Program-made: the position numbers and the translations under genes
Part shown: positions 52,281 through 64,000 of the stretch, in pieces
Numbering within the stretch: position 1 is the stretch's first letter
How the letters are laid out: every line of letters starts with the position of its first letter
The notes under the pieces: generated by a model
What the model was told of the DNA's origin: nothing
What the model saw: the letters and a program-made list of their open reading frames with translations, nothing else
Database searches by the model: none
Source: Paragordius varius
Taxonomy: Eukaryota; Nematomorpha
Direction: 5' to 3'
DNA length: 64,000 bases
Assembly: GCA_964247055.1 (NCBI GenBank)
Contig: OZ176059.1
Coordinates: 2,480,001 to 2,544,000, forward strand

Positions 52281-53378
52281 TGTGACCAGATATTTATAAC
52301 CCTGACGCAGTACAAAATTAAATACTTTGCCTATTTTTTGCTTAAAAGCTCATTAGAAACAATTAAAAATATCCAACAAATAAATTTATTTTTCAATCAG
52401 CGATTGGACCCGGACCGTTTTAGTTTTGGTCCAGTACCATTCGATTTTGGCCTAAATTTTTGGATTTTATTCCAATTCTATTTTTGAGTTTAATATAAAC
52501 AATTTATGAGTGATAAAAGCCAAAAACGAACAAATAATACCAATAAATGAAAAATTTATAATTAAATATTAAATTTGTTGTAACGCCTCATAAAACGCAA
52601 AGGCACGGAAAAGAAAATTAAAAGAAAAGAATTGGTAAAAAATATTTGTTATGTGTGTGTGTGTGTCAAAATTAAAAGTCTATAATTTGTTTAGGTAAAA
52701 ATAAATGAATAAGAAAATTGTCTAAAAATTAAAGTTGAGGGAAGTCAAAAATTAAGAAATATCATTCCCACCTTATGAGAAATTAAAACCTAAAATATTA
52801 ATTTTCTTACGAAAAAAAGGTTATATTTAAATTATAAGCTAAATATAATGAATTTTAAGAATAATATACGGAATTAATTTTAAAATATTTTAATAATTAT
52901 AATTAAAGTAAACTCAAACAAAATTTTATTATACTGAAACATATATGAAACAAAAATGAATTTACAAAACTTGATCAAATTACTAAAATATAAATTTATT
53001 TTGTATTTATTTTAAATTTAAAATCGCTTTTGCGGAAGCCCGGAGTGAAAGGGCCATTAGCCTAAATCTAAAGTCTGATATTTATAGTTCCGGCACTGCC
53101 CGAATGGCTGCCTTCTTAAGCGATTTGACCGGTTAAAAAAACAATTCCATGTATATGCAGAAAATTAAAAAAGGCTATACTTTTTTACCGCAAAAAGAAC
53201 CATTATTTTAACAAAGAGTACTCTATCAAATTCTACAAAAAAATTTCTTTAAATAAAAGGTAATTAAGACATATAAAAAAATTTAATTCAAAAAGCAGTA
53301 CAAAAGTCAGCGCAGTACAGGCGCGGTTTTTTTTCGAAAACCCAGTACTGTACTGCGAAAAACAGCCTATCTGGTCAC
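52281..53378. mobile_element. TGTGACCAGAT-ended DNA element, short copy
   Basis: It starts TGTGACCAGATATTTATAAC and ends AAAACAGCCTATCTGGTCAC. The sequence matches the 6580-8425 element in inverted orientation at both ends (TTTTGTACTGC on one side, GCAGTACAAAAG...GTACTGCGAAAAACAG on the other). No open transposase frame. Non-autonomous. Confidence 0.55.
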
Positions 53379-53787
53379 TTTATATTAAGGGAAATTTTGA
53401 GATGATTAATGATGGATTCGAAGTGTTTAGGAGTTCATTGGTGTTTTTCCAGTATAAATATAAACTAGGGTAAAGTGGAATTGTTTTAGGTTGATTATGT
53501 GTTTATCGTCTTCAAATATAGATAATATTGTTATCAAAAAATATGCATTTGATTAAAATTGGGTGATTTTTATATTTCATATTTTTGTAAAAAAATTATC
53601 AATTGATGGTAAGCTTTGTTGAAAACGAAATAAGAGCTTGGTTTTTTTTAAGATATTTGTAATTGATTTGTGATAAATTTACATTAAATAAAAACCATGA
53701 TGCTCATAAGCCATAATATATCATGATTATAACAACCATCCCTTGGCTAGAGCAAAAATATATGTAAGCCACTTAAATTTTAATTTA

Positions 53788-54352
53788 TTACTGTAAAAAT
53801 TAAAATTATACGGACACGTAACAATATAAGGACAAATAATTGTTCCCAAAGAGAACCATACTTTTTCAAACCTTAAGTTTTCCTATATACAGCTTTTTTA
53901 CAATTGAAAAATACAGAATTGATTGTGTTACAAATTATATCTCTATTTCAAACTTTGTCATTTTATAAAATTAGGGTAAAAATTGAATTATACGGACAAA
54001 CGTAAAAATATAAAGACAAATATTTTTTTCTAAAATACGACTATACGTTTTAAGTCTTAATTTTTTTAAATATAACTGATTGTTTTAAACTGCAAAATAT
54101 AAAAAAGAAATCTAAATTGGTAGCACATTTCGTAGTTTACGATTGTAATTAAATATTTTTTATAGCAAAAATTAAGGTTTAAAAAGTATAGAGTTGTCTT
54201 TTGAAAAAAAATATTTGTCTTTATATTTTTACGTATTGACCGTATAATATCAGTTTTTACTGTAAGGTTGAAAAAGTATGGCTATCTTTTAGAAGAAAAT
54301 ATTTGTCTTTATATTTTTACGTTTTGCCCGTATAATTTCATTTTTTACTGTA
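53788..54352. repeat. M2 (Tc1-like) MITE cluster
   Basis: Two left ends (TACTGTAAAAATTAAAATTA at 53788; AGGGTAAAAATTGAATTATA at about 53972, followed by CGGACAAACGTAAA) and two right ends (GACCGTATAATATCAGTTTT near 54240; TTTTGCCCGTATAATTTCAT and TTTTTACTGTA near 54350). These are partially tandem copies. Confidence 0.6.
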
Positions 54353-55943
54353 AATGTCAAATAATTTAAATTTAGAAAATAGCAAATAATATTGTCATTT
54401 GATATTTTATGTAATTTTTTGAGGGACTTTTTATTTGCAATAAATTTAAATGCCATATATAACAATAAAAAATATATTTGCTTAAAAACGCTATTCCTAT
54501 GGTGGCATATCATGTATAGAGTGATACCCTACCTAGCAGCTTTTTTTTAACGTTAGAGGAAAATAAATTAACTATGATTAAATCCATATCATAACTTTGG
54601 CGATAAACTTTAAAACCATGATATATTTATATCATGGCGAATGACATTTCTTGGAGCCTTAATGAGGGATTATATATATAGATGCACGGAATAAAAAATT
54701 GTAAAATAATGATAGTCACATAACTTTCACGAAAATCAGCTTTTATAATGTAATACTCAGCGGCCAATTGAAAAGCGCCGGGCTAAAATTTTCGTTTTTA
54801 TAGTGGAAATGCTCATATGTTGTACGAAAATTGGGTTCAAAGTCACGTTTATTCTATGGGCTGGTGCATTTTACAGATAGAAAACCTGACCCGGCGACTA
54901 ATTTAATAAAAAAGCATGATATAATTTATGCCTTGGTGTGGGAAACACTTTAAACCATGATATTGTTATTGGGTTTAATAAATTTGGATAAAATTAGCCT
55001 TAAAACACTTTTGTTATAAGATGGCTCATTCAAGAAAAGGTGGTGCTCTGTGGGTTAATAGAAAGACAGCGCCGGAGTTATATTATCCCCTAAACAAGAC
55101 TAAAATGAATTTATGGCTTTATAGGATATTTAAAAAATGTATATCCGCGCATTTGTAAATGATTTAAAATTTTCACTTGGGAATTTGAATGGGATAACAT
55201 ATTTTCTGGAAAATGGTTTAATATTCTACATATTATTATTTTAAATATTGATTAGAATTTTTGGCACATTTATATTAAAAACGGACATTTTTTTATCATA
55301 CTAAGAAATAGGGCCTCTACAAAATGGAAAACGTCAGAAAAAATATTGATAAAAACGAAAGAAACACCATATTTCCCAATTTATGCTATATAAAAAATTA
55401 TTAATAAATTGCATTTGTAATTATATATGTGCTATCATATTTCGTTTAAACTATATCATGTTTATATATGTCAAGATTGAATGCATTAAAATTTCAGATT
55501 TTAACTTATAGTAGTTACATAATCTCTTCAATGCTGAAAAATACACCTTTAATCAATTAATATTTATGAAGTGAAATTATTATCGAAATTAACTGTTACT
55601 AAAAGTTTATGTCGTCCGGCGCTTTTTTTAAATAAAATTTGTTATTCAAAATAATGACCTGAAAAAAATACGGTTTCGGTAATGCGTTATAGCCATTTTA
55701 AATCATTGTTAAATTTTCAGATTTAGAATTGGAACCTTTTCGTAATCAGAAAAACTTTGAATTTGAAAGGAAAATCAAATGGGCCAAAATTTGGGGAATT
55801 GATTATTATTAAGTAGGATAACTAATTTCAAAGTCATAACAGTTTTAAAAGAGTTACATAAACACCATAATCACATAATTGGTAATTATATCTCTACAAA
55901 CTAACTAACGCCTTTTATGAAAGCAATTTATTAGAAGAAGATA

Positions 55944-55982
<39 letters not shown>

Positions 55983-57056
55983 ATAATAATATGAAATAAA
56001 GGTGAATGCATGTAAAAAAGCAGGATTAAAATATTATTCAATTTGAATAACTCTATGTATGTGTGACTAAGCAAAATAAGGTAAAGGATGATGAATAAAT
56101 ATGAAAAAAAATAATTTAAACGTTATATTTTATATAAACATTATTATCACATAGATTTTTTTCATTAGAATGCTTTTTTTTAAGATATTGTGTTTAATAT
56201 CACTTGTAAAATATATGTTGTAATCATATGAGAATAATTAATGGAAATCGAGAGTAAATCTTAAAGGGAAAAAAATAATTTTATAATATCTTTACTAATA
56301 AATTTGCAAGATGCGATTTTTTAAATAGAAACTTAAAATCATTTTTGCCAAATATAAAATAAAAAAATTAGTGTGAAGATAAGTATGTGACGACTAGTTT
56401 CCAATGAATCTAAAAATTTTAATAAACGGTTTGAAAAAAAAACTGAAATTTATATTAAACGATTTCAATGATAATTGAATGAGATTATATTGCAAATAAT
56501 AAGATTGAAAAAAAAAGATAAATTTAATTATTGATGACAACGGTATTTAAAAATATCCGAAAAAGTTCGAGTAAAACAAAAAAGGTTCGTTGGCGTTAAC
56601 ACATTAAATGAATTGAAAATATTTAGTAAAAATGTTTTTGTTTAAAAAAAACTCCAAAAAAATGTAAAATTTTAACCGATCAAAGCAATAATAAAAAAAT
56701 TTCATCAAATTCAACAAGCGTTTGAAAACAAACATTGTGATTGTTGAGTATTAGGAAAGAAAGTAAGTTCTAATAATGTATAAATAAAAGGGGAAAAGAG
56801 GACACCTCACGGATTGTAAATGAATAAATACAGTAAAGAGAAGTATTATTGGTTGAAAAGATCTATTAATTGGTGAAAAGAAGTAAAATTAAGGTAAAAA
56901 TGTATTAATTGGACAAAAAACCTACAATTTTACATATTTCCCCTATGCACGGATTAAAAAGACCCCTGTCACCAATAAAATTGCTCTTTAGTGTGTACAT
57001 GGAAAAAACAGTGCAAAACACAAATAATAATTAAACATAACAATTTGTAACAAAAA

Positions 57057-57104
<48 letters not shown>

Positions 57105-57661
57105 AATTAGCAGTTGGTTTTAAAAGGTGTTTGGACGTATTTTTTTAAAAAAAAAACAAAAATTAACAAATTTTCCCTTCGACAATCTCATCAAATATCA
57201 AATAAGCAAGCAGCATGGTGTTAAATAATGATTGTGCAGTTTTTAATATTCATATATGTAATATGGGTAAAAAATAAGGGTATAAAAATTAATAATATAA
57301 TTGAAAAAAGTGATTATGTCGCCAGCTTTAAGATTTTCAAGTTCGTAAAAAAAGTCGAATAATTTATAAAAATAAGCATTTGGAGAGCAATAGAGTTTAT
57401 ATATATAAAGTGTGTGTGTGTGTTGGATAGAGATATGGTGTTTTGATTTTGTAGTCGGAAAAATGCAGTTTTAGCCAATTTTTTACCTGTAATTTAAATT
57501 CAAAATTAATATATATATAATATATATCAACGCACAATTCTTATAATAAGTTCATCATTATTTTAACGTAAAAAAGTTTGGCGTTTTTCCTCTCACAAAC
57601 AATGCAAAAAATGTGTTTCTTTAATTGTAAAGAGCATATCATAAAGCATAAATGTCTAAGA

Positions 57662-57700
<39 letters not shown>

Positions 57701-57708
57701 ATGAAAAA
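54353..57708. other. Gene-free spacer between the convergent Smad and SLC6 genes
   Basis: About 3.3 kb in which no exon, RNA gene or known MITE of this window is recognised. It holds (AT)n runs at 55949-55977, 57060-57102 and 57664-57697. It is A-rich on the plus strand over 56,000-57,000. Confidence 0.5.
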
Positions 57709-58105
57709 CTAATTTTGGCGGCCTTTATTCTCAGTTTCTAACGGGTGGGGAGATAAAAGCGCCCCCGTTTTTTTACACTCCAGCTGGTACGTTTCATACT
57801 TTGGGGGTCCGTCCTCAACCTCATACTCAGCAATGTTGTCTAATTGCATTACAAAGTTATTCGTTGCATGATTGTTAGTCGTATGGTTTGTTCTATAGTA
57901 GGGAGAATGGTAATAGCCAACACTACCATTTATACAGCTATTATTATTATTATTGCTATGACTAATGTTATCTTTCGTATCCATCGGAGGGATTTGTAAA
58001 CTTCGTAGGCTTAGGCTCATGGATGCACTACTGCTTGGTGGTGTGGAGAAAAAGGAATGTTCGGCCCGTTTAAGGCGCGTGATACGTCGTTTTAATCGTT
58101 TGGCC
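57709..58105 (-). CDS. SLC6: SLC6 last exon (C-terminal tail)
   Basis: It begins [20 protein letters not shown], a basic segment, then [12 protein letters not shown], an Asn-rich stretch, and an acidic end with [11 protein letters not shown] (a PPxY motif) before TAG. The acceptor CACACACACAG is a CA repeat. The Met at 58020 is internal. Confidence 0.8.
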
Positions 58106-61100
58106 CTGTGTGTGTGTGTTTATAATTTGCATATAAACGATTTAATCAGACGATATATATACATATGTATATATATACAGTAGCGTATGGAGTAACACAA
58201 TATTCCATAGAAAAATAAAAAAAATGTTTTTTTTAAAAAAACAAGGGGATATGATAGATATGTGTATTTACAACTAGGATTGTTTTTTTAAAAAACATTT
58301 TTTTATTCTTTTATAAACTAATATTGTTTTACTCCATACGCTACTGTATATTAAAAAACTGTCGAATAAAAGCATTAAATGCTTAAAAGTAGAGTGTAGA
58401 GTTCTTGATTTTTATTTTCTTTTATATATTGAGGTATAGTAAAATGGAATATTAACATTATATATATAATTAATCCAAAAGGCTAGCGCATCAACAGTAT
58501 TTTTTTTGATTAATCAAGTTTTTGCCAATCATTAACGATATTATTTGGTTTAGAAATCCAAAATCAATTTTGTTCCTATTTGTTGCTTAAGTTATCTCAT
58601 GGAAAAAACAAAAATCAAAGTTTAAGGTAAAATAAAAGAATTAATCAATATAAAAAATGCTAACTATATACAAATCAACCCCATATTAAAATTTGGGATG
58701 GATATAAATTATCGATCGGTATAAAATTCAAACAATTTTTTACCATTATAATGCATGAACCAAAAAAAGGTGGTAAAGCCAAAAGAATATTAAAAATATA
58801 TTTATCATAAAAAAAATTTTTTATATTCAAATATTTTCTATGGGTTATCAGTGTATAAAACCTATTAATACACATAACAGAAAAGGAGTTAAAGAAAAAG
58901 GACAAAAGCTCCTGAAAAAAAGAAATTTAACTGTAAGTAATTATTTATACTTGAAAATGACTAGCCTCTCTTGATACTCGTCCCAATCATTGGGATCACT
59001 TGGACCCCATTCAGCCGTTGGTCTAACACTTCGCCTTAGTTTCTATATATAAGGCATAAAATATAAATTAACGAACGTAACATAAAAACCTTGTAGAGTC
59101 GATACCATCCCCACTATCTTAAAAGTGTTTTTAATATAAAAAAAGGCGATTATAAGCTAATTAGCGTTCCTGCCCATCATCATGCATAGTTTTTAAAGAA
59201 ACGCTTTAAATTGAATAGTTATAGAAAGCAAATTTATCATCTATTTTATTTTCATTAAATGTATTAAATAAATTATATATATTAATAAAAAAGTCATAAT
59301 TTAATGCTTGATACAAAAATTAAATTTTATCACTTTAGGAAAAAAATAGATCTTGCATACCCATAGATGTCATTATAGCGTGTATTATAAAATTTTTTTT
59401 ATTAATTAATGCTTTATTTGAAAAAAGAAAAAATTATAAACTAACTTGTTTAAAAGTTTTTCCAGGGGTATGGTATATGGCTATAATTGCACATATGGGA
59501 ATAGGAGCCAACGATAAAATGGCAAGTAACCAACCCAGACCGGTGGCCCAACCTGGGTATTTGATTTCCCCATCATTGTAGGTGAGTGGTTCAAAAAAGA
59601 TTATGGAAGATATCAAAAGTCCCTATATATATATATATATATATTCATATAATATGTAGTATCAGTATAAAAGCGTTATGTGTTGCTTATGAAGTATATT
59701 CCTAAAAGTTATGAAATGTCGATTAAATCAAAAGTATTTATAAAAAAATATGTACGATAAATTGATAATAGGAAAATTATATTACAAGAATAATGGTGGG
59801 AGTAACATATTTCCACACATACTTCCAATAATTACATGGGCGCTTTCCCGTCATACATTCAATATCCATTAGGAAGCGATCAGCACCTAAAATATAACAA
59901 TTTATATATATAGAATATTTATATAAATTACGTCGTTTTTATTAAACTTCAAGTTGGTAGATTTAAATAACCACCCCCCTCCCCTTCTGATCCACGAAAA
60001 ATATCAAAACTTATAATAACCATACATATTTTAAATTTATATTTTGGAGAATTAATCATATATAACAAATTGCATGTATACCATATATGTAGCCAACGAC
60101 AATCAACTCCCCCAAACATATGACCATGAGGCTAAATGTCGCGCTGTAATGATCAATAAGTTGGAGGACAAATAAACCACCCTGCATGACACAAGGAATC
60201 CCAGCTATGCAAAGGCATACACACAAGAATCCACAAAAAGCTGTGACGCGTTTCCGGCTCAATTTCCGTCCGGGTTGAAAATCGTTATCGATATCAATCG
60301 AGTCCGGAGATAATTTAATACCTTCTTGAATATTATGATTATTATTTTTACTAGTGTTGTTACATTTACAACAACAAAGATTATTATTCTCATTATTATA
60401 ATCGTCTGGTATTGATATCACACGTGATAAGGGAGCAACAGCAGCAGACGATACCGTTTTATTCTCACTTGTGACGTATGTAACATTATCCATATTCATA
60501 TCATTGGAGGCATGTAATTTATCATTCGTATTATTGATATTATGATGCTTATCATTGCATTTTGTCTTCTTACCATGACCATGATGAATGCATGAACAAT
60601 GTCGCTTCTTTTTGTCACGCTTTTTGGCCACAAAGAAAGCTGGAAATTCGTCTGTAAATGCTGAAACACAAGTTTCAAACATGGCAAACTATACAACGCA
60701 CACGTATGTATAGTTTTGTTGTTAAACAACAGCATTTATAGATATGTTAGTGATGAATGTAATAATTTTACAGATTGATTGTGAAACATAAATTAAATAA
60801 CAATTTTAACCACCATTTAAATCCCTAGGTATTTGAAATCATAAACCCAAAAAATAATAAAGTGCTCACGACAACATATCTTTGTTTAAAATGTATAGAT
60901 TAAATACGCATGATACTAAACCAAATATTAAAAGTAAAGAGCAATATATACCTGTGAATCAATACCAACTGTAAAAATCATTAGGAAAAATAGTGTAGCC
61001 CAAAGCCAGGGAAATTTCATACTCGCAACCGCTTCCGTATAAACCACAAAAGCTAATCCTGGTCCTATTTATTTCAAAAAATAAAATAAAATTTAGTAAA

Positions 61101-63403
61101 AAAGCAAGGTAATATACTAGAGGCATAATAATTATAATAAAAATTATTTTCTGCATATACCCTTTTGTATAACAGATTCCACCGGCGCTCGTGTAATGTT
61201 AGCCATATAACCAATGAAAGAAAAAACCACCGTACCAGCAAATATACTCGTGAGCGAATTTATCAATGGAAGTATAATGGCATCCCTTAATAAAGCAAAA
61301 TTAAATTTGCAAAAATTTTAATATAATTTTGTAAAAATAATATATTTAAACCTTTTCATATTAAAAAATGACAATTATATTGGCTTTTTTACCAAATTTA
61401 TGCATACCTTTACATATAAAAAATAGGTTTTTCGAAATTAAAAACTATATATTTTTATATTTTTTTAAATATTAACATATTTCATATCAACAGTGAGTTA
61501 TTAACCAAAAAACATATAATTTATTTTAGGTTGAATTCGAATTGTTTAAAGGTGACATTGAAATGTTTAAGGATGAATAGAAATGTAAATGGTATATATA
61601 TATAAATTTAGCTAAAAACCTGTAACAATTATGATGGAATTTATTGTAACTGGCCATGGTTATAAGGCCACCCCAACCAGCAGCTTGAGAATAAAATATT
61701 TGAGTGGCCGCAGCAATCCAAATCTGATATATTATATTATAAAAAATATATATATTGGTATTCACACAATCTATCTTACTTTTCAAAACAATTAAATCCA
61801 TAATAATAAAATAGGCTAACCATAGTAATTATAATTAATGGAGGAAATAAAAAAACCTTAATGTCTTTAAGGGCGGACCAATCGGGTGAATAGAAAAGCA
61901 GAATACCATTCCAAGCACCAGGTAATTGAATACCCCGAAAAAAAAGGATAACCAATATAAGGTAGGGGAGTGTGGCGGAAACATACACAATCTGTTGTAC
62001 ACAGTTAGTATATGAATAAAGCTTCCATAAAAAATAAAAAAACCTTTAAGAACATATTATAAATATTATTATATTGATAGTTTTTTAAGGGTAAATCACT
62101 TTACTCACATAACAAATTTTGTTATACAATAAACAAATCAGGTTATTCATTTGCAATAAAAATTGTAATTAATTTGTTTGGTTATTGTGATGGACAAATA
62201 ATAAAATTTACTTTTCCAGATGATTTGACACCACGGATGAGGCATAAAAATATAATAACCCAAGCCAGAATTAGGCAACCCAATAATTCCAAGCGTATGG
62301 TACCTAAATCTTCGATTCCTGGTGAAAGTTGTAGGACACGCTTTCTATCGTTATATTATAATGGGTGAATAAAAAAATTATTTAAACATTATTTGAAAAC
62401 AATATTAAAGTTAAATATAATCCTCAATTTATATGAAAAATGTTTCCCAACTATAATGTATGAAAAGTATTTTTGTGTTTTACAAAAACATTAAATGTCT
62501 AACAAAACCATTTTTTTGCAAAAGGTTGTTTAAAGAAAATATAACATTTTCATTTAAGTTTATAAATATTTTTACAGATTTTTTAACAATTGTTAATACT
62601 AAATATATATACATCCAATACTCTTCACTGGCTGATATACCCCTATCCGAAGTTTGCGCCGCAACAGCTGTTAAATTGTTGACAAGACTCGTAGTTACGT
62701 TCGCAACACTGCCATTTTGAAACATAGTAGAGGGCGTATAATTGGTAGTCATGACCATATGTTTAGCACTGTTTCGAACAATGCACAAAGGAGAATTCCA
62801 TTCATTGGAACAGCTGCTCCAGGGCAAGACTCGATTCCACGAGGAAAACAGGTAAAAAAAGTTCCAAGCCATAATAATGTTGTAGTAAATGCATACTATG
62901 GCTGATATAATGACCATACCATAACCCAAACCTATATGTGTAAAAGTATAAGAAAGTAATGTAAAATGTATTTTATAAAATCATAAAAACATATAAACCG
63001 AAAAAGCACTTATTTTACTATCTCAGTATTTACAAAAAAAATGAATATTCACACAAATTATAACATGTAAAAATTGCAAACTTTTAAATATACCAAATTC
63101 AGTAGTTTTTTAATATTAACAATTTAAATATGGGTTAATAGTTACCCCAATTCGCGAATGAAAGTGTCAATATATAATACAAACCCTTTCACAAGATTTT
63201 TAAAATTCAACATTTGTTAAAAAATTATTCCTTCTCAGAAAACTCAAAATAAAAATTTAAATTCAACCCACCTTTAAAAAGGGGCGAGATCCTCCATATA
63301 GTTATTGGGCTAAGGTTAGCAAATTGTCCAAATGAAAATTCCAAAAAAACCAGGGGCATCCCACAAAACAGCATGAAAAACATGTATGGGATAAGGAAAG
63401 CGC
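57709..63403 (-). CDS. SLC6: Glycine-transporter-like SLC6 family member (partial gene span, 12 exons)
   Basis: Exons in transcript order: 63272-63403, 62613-62931, 62212-62344, 61857-61991, 61620-61723, 61161-61285, 60952-61064, 60082-60688, 59786-59886, 59446-59622, 58951-59042, 57709-58105. All junctions are GT-AG with matching phases; 810 residues and TAG are in the window. Seen: TM2 with LEFSFGQFA; the disulfide pair [10 protein letters not shown] in extracellular loop 2; SSGK before TM5; TM6 with [12 protein letters not shown] and [30 protein letters not shown]8 with DSQFAMFET; and RPTAEWGP at the C-tail, all as in SLC6A5/SLC6A9 glycine transporters. Known: these are Na+/Cl--driven plasma-membrane importers. 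TM1 is outside the window. Odd: about 115 extra residues rich in Cys, His and Asn between TM8 and TM9. The substrate is not certain. A neutral amino-acid carrier of the same branch is possible. Confidence 0.9.
58176..58348. repeat. Palindromic Tc1-like MITE (family M3), second copy
   Basis: Ends TACAGTAGCGTATGGAGTAA and TTACTCCATACGCTACTGTA, with long inner complementarity. It lies about 70 bp upstream of the last SLC6 exon's acceptor, inside the last intron. Confidence 0.8.
58951..59042 (-). CDS. SLC6: SLC6 exon, C-tail start
   Basis: [20 protein letters not shown] and [11 protein letters not shown]. RPxxxWGP is the conserved post-TM12 motif of glycine transporters. Without splicing it would stop a few codons later (TAA), an alternative short C-terminus. 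Confidence 0.88.
59446..59622 (-). CDS. SLC6: SLC6 exon, TM11-TM12
   Basis: [37 protein letters not shown] and TPGKTFKQ, aligning with PMTYGSYRYPNW...LGWLM...APG of SLC6A5. The acceptor follows an (AT)n run. Phase 0 both sides. Confidence 0.92.
59786..59886 (-). CDS. SLC6: SLC6 exon, TM10-TM11 loop
   Basis: [20 protein letters not shown] and [14 protein letters not shown], aligning with QRFCEDIEMMIGFQPN...VTPTIL of SLC6A5. Too short for a simple ORF scan. Confidence 0.92.
60082..60688 (-). CDS. SLC6: SLC6 exon, TM8 end to TM10 with a Cys/His-rich insert
   Basis: [19 protein letters not shown], then about 115 added residues ([29 protein letters not shown], several Asn runs, [12 protein letters not shown]), then [20 protein letters not shown] (TM9), [20 protein letters not shown] and GYIYG (TM10). 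The insert lies in the cytoplasmic loop between TM8 and TM9. Confidence 0.9.
60952..61064 (-). CDS. SLC6: SLC6 exon, loop 4 and TM8
   Basis: [38 protein letters not shown]. GPGxAFVxYxEA and the TM8 xLDxQ/M sequence are family hallmarks. Confidence 0.93.
61161..61285 (-). CDS. SLC6: SLC6 exon, TM7
   Basis: [39 protein letters not shown] and IQKG. It aligns with TSIFAGFVIFSVIGFMAN of SLC6A5. Phase 2 in, phase 1 out. Confidence 0.93.
61493..61600. repeat. M1 MITE copy 23, right half only
   Basis: AAAACATATAATTTATTTTAG, then GTTGAATTCGAATTGTTTAA and TGTAAATGGTATATAT. The only recognisable M1 copy in the SLC6 gene. Confidence 0.6.
61620..61723 (-). CDS. SLC6: SLC6 exon, TM6
   Basis: [35 protein letters not shown]. 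This is the unwound TM6 substrate and Na+ region. GlyT1 has SLG and GlyT2 SLS where this has SQA. Confidence 0.93.
61857..61991 (-). CDS. SLC6: SLC6 exon, TM5 and extracellular loop 3
   Basis: [40 protein letters not shown] and LKDIK, aligning with VVYFTATFPYVVL...RGVTLEGA in GlyT1. Phase 0 both sides. Confidence 0.93.
62212..62344 (-). CDS. SLC6: SLC6 exon, TM4
   Basis: [44 protein letters not shown]. The acceptor is CGATAG; a second AG 4 bp further would break the frame. Confidence 0.92.
62613..62931 (-). CDS. SLC6: SLC6 exon, TM3 and extracellular loop 2
   Basis: [45 protein letters not shown], then a glycosylation-rich loop with NYT, NGS, NVT and NLT sequons, ending SASEEYW. The donor at TTGGAT/GTATAT gives phase 2. 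Confidence 0.92.
63272..63403 (-). CDS. SLC6: SLC6 exon, TM2 (first in window)
   Basis: [34 protein letters not shown] and [11 protein letters not shown], aligning with GGGAFLLPY...LEVSLGQFA of GlyT. Two bases complete a codon begun in an exon outside the window. Confidence 0.92.
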
Positions 63404-64000
63404 CTATATATATAAATACATAGAATTAATATTTACATGATATAAGTATAGTTAGTTAATAACTATCATTATACTATAATTCGCCAAATATAATCAAGTA
63501 AAGTCTAGATAATTGCATATATATAAAACCTAAAACAATCCTTTTCATGCATTTTTAATATCAATATATCTTAATAATAGCTTATAATTTTTACAGATTT
63601 AGATTTAAAAAAAATTAATATCTGAGCCAATACCCAAAAATTTTTGTATGAAAAGGACGGTGGGTTATTTTTACTTAGTTATTCATTAGCCTAATGTAAG
63701 GATGTTAAATAAATTCACTAAACACCTTGGTGTAAAGCAAAAGAATTTATTTTTTTAACTATGCCATGATATAAAATTCCTTACCAAAAAAACCATGCTT
63801 ATTTATTTTACAATTAACCAAAAAAAATTAAGTTAAAACGAATCTAAAAGGGAAAGAGCCGAAATTGTTGATATTTTTAAAACCGCTCAAAAAAACAGAA
63901 CGGTGGTTTCAAAGAATTTAATTTTTCAAAAACTACCGCAGTTTTTTAAAATTGTTCATTTACAATAAATAAAATAATTAGGCATTTGTAAGGTAAAAAA
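63404..64000. other. SLC6 intron sequence to the window edge
   Basis: No TM1 exon (expected RFPY motif) is found on the minus strand here, so the 5' exons lie further right. Confidence 0.6.

Noticed and set aside
57965-58183. Plus-strand 72-codon frame
   Set aside because: It is antisense to the last SLC6 exon.
58930-58950. In-frame stop after FKYK as the SLC6 C-terminus
   Set aside because: Splicing at AA/GTATAA joins in phase to a well-formed 132-codon last exon. The short form is kept only as an alternative.
62460-62905. Plus-strand frames of 86 and 62 codons
   Set aside because: They are antisense to the SLC6 exon for TM3 and extracellular loop 2.

Overview
The window is about 75% A+T and carries animal genes split by AT-rich, GT-AG introns packed with small transposable elements. 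The proteins (a BMP-type R-Smad, an MFSD1 lysosomal carrier, an SLC6 neurotransmitter-type transporter) point to a metazoan, most likely an invertebrate with an AT-rich, transposon-rich genome. The phylum cannot be fixed from this sequence. Asn-rich insertions in all three proteins are a lineage trait.

Layout. (1) 1-10,600: mostly repeats, with one unassigned acidic terminal exon at 1253-1608. (2) 10,644-27,503 (+): a complete 13-exon MFSD1-like gene of 817 codons, whose joins all agree in phase. Its intron 7 holds a 5'-truncated LINE inserted into a MITE. (3) 27,500-34,000: a gene-free stretch dominated by a long-inverted-repeat family. (4) 33,999-51,550 (+): a complete 13-exon Smad1/5-type gene of 742 codons. 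It has MH1, a long Asn-rich linker, and an MH2 domain interrupted by a roughly 66-residue Asn/Ser/Thr-rich insert. Intron 7 holds a tandem array built from the end of exon 7 and its splice donor. Intron 9 holds a 2.7-kb hAT transposon with a perfect 8-bp target duplication. (5) 51,551-57,700: gene-free. (6) 57,709-63,403 (-): twelve 3' exons of a glycine-transporter-like SLC6 gene, whose first exons lie beyond the right edge.

At least 24 copies of one MITE family ('M1'; subterminal 21-bp iterated dyads) fill the introns and spacers of the left 50 kb. A Tc1-like MITE ('M2'), two palindromic hairpin families, a TTAA-flanked element with CGGCTATAGCCG motifs, and a long-inverted-repeat family make up much of the rest. 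Family names M1, M2 and so on are labels used only here.

The three genes have no evident shared pathway: BMP signalling, lysosomal export and plasma-membrane uptake. The strongest lead is the Smad intron-7 array. Two of its units, 387 bp apart, each look like a complete 63-nt cassette exon, in the right phase and without stops, with a pyrimidine-rich acceptor and a GTGAGT donor. They could add one or two variant copies of the linker's serine-proline segment in which the PESP site has become PESY.
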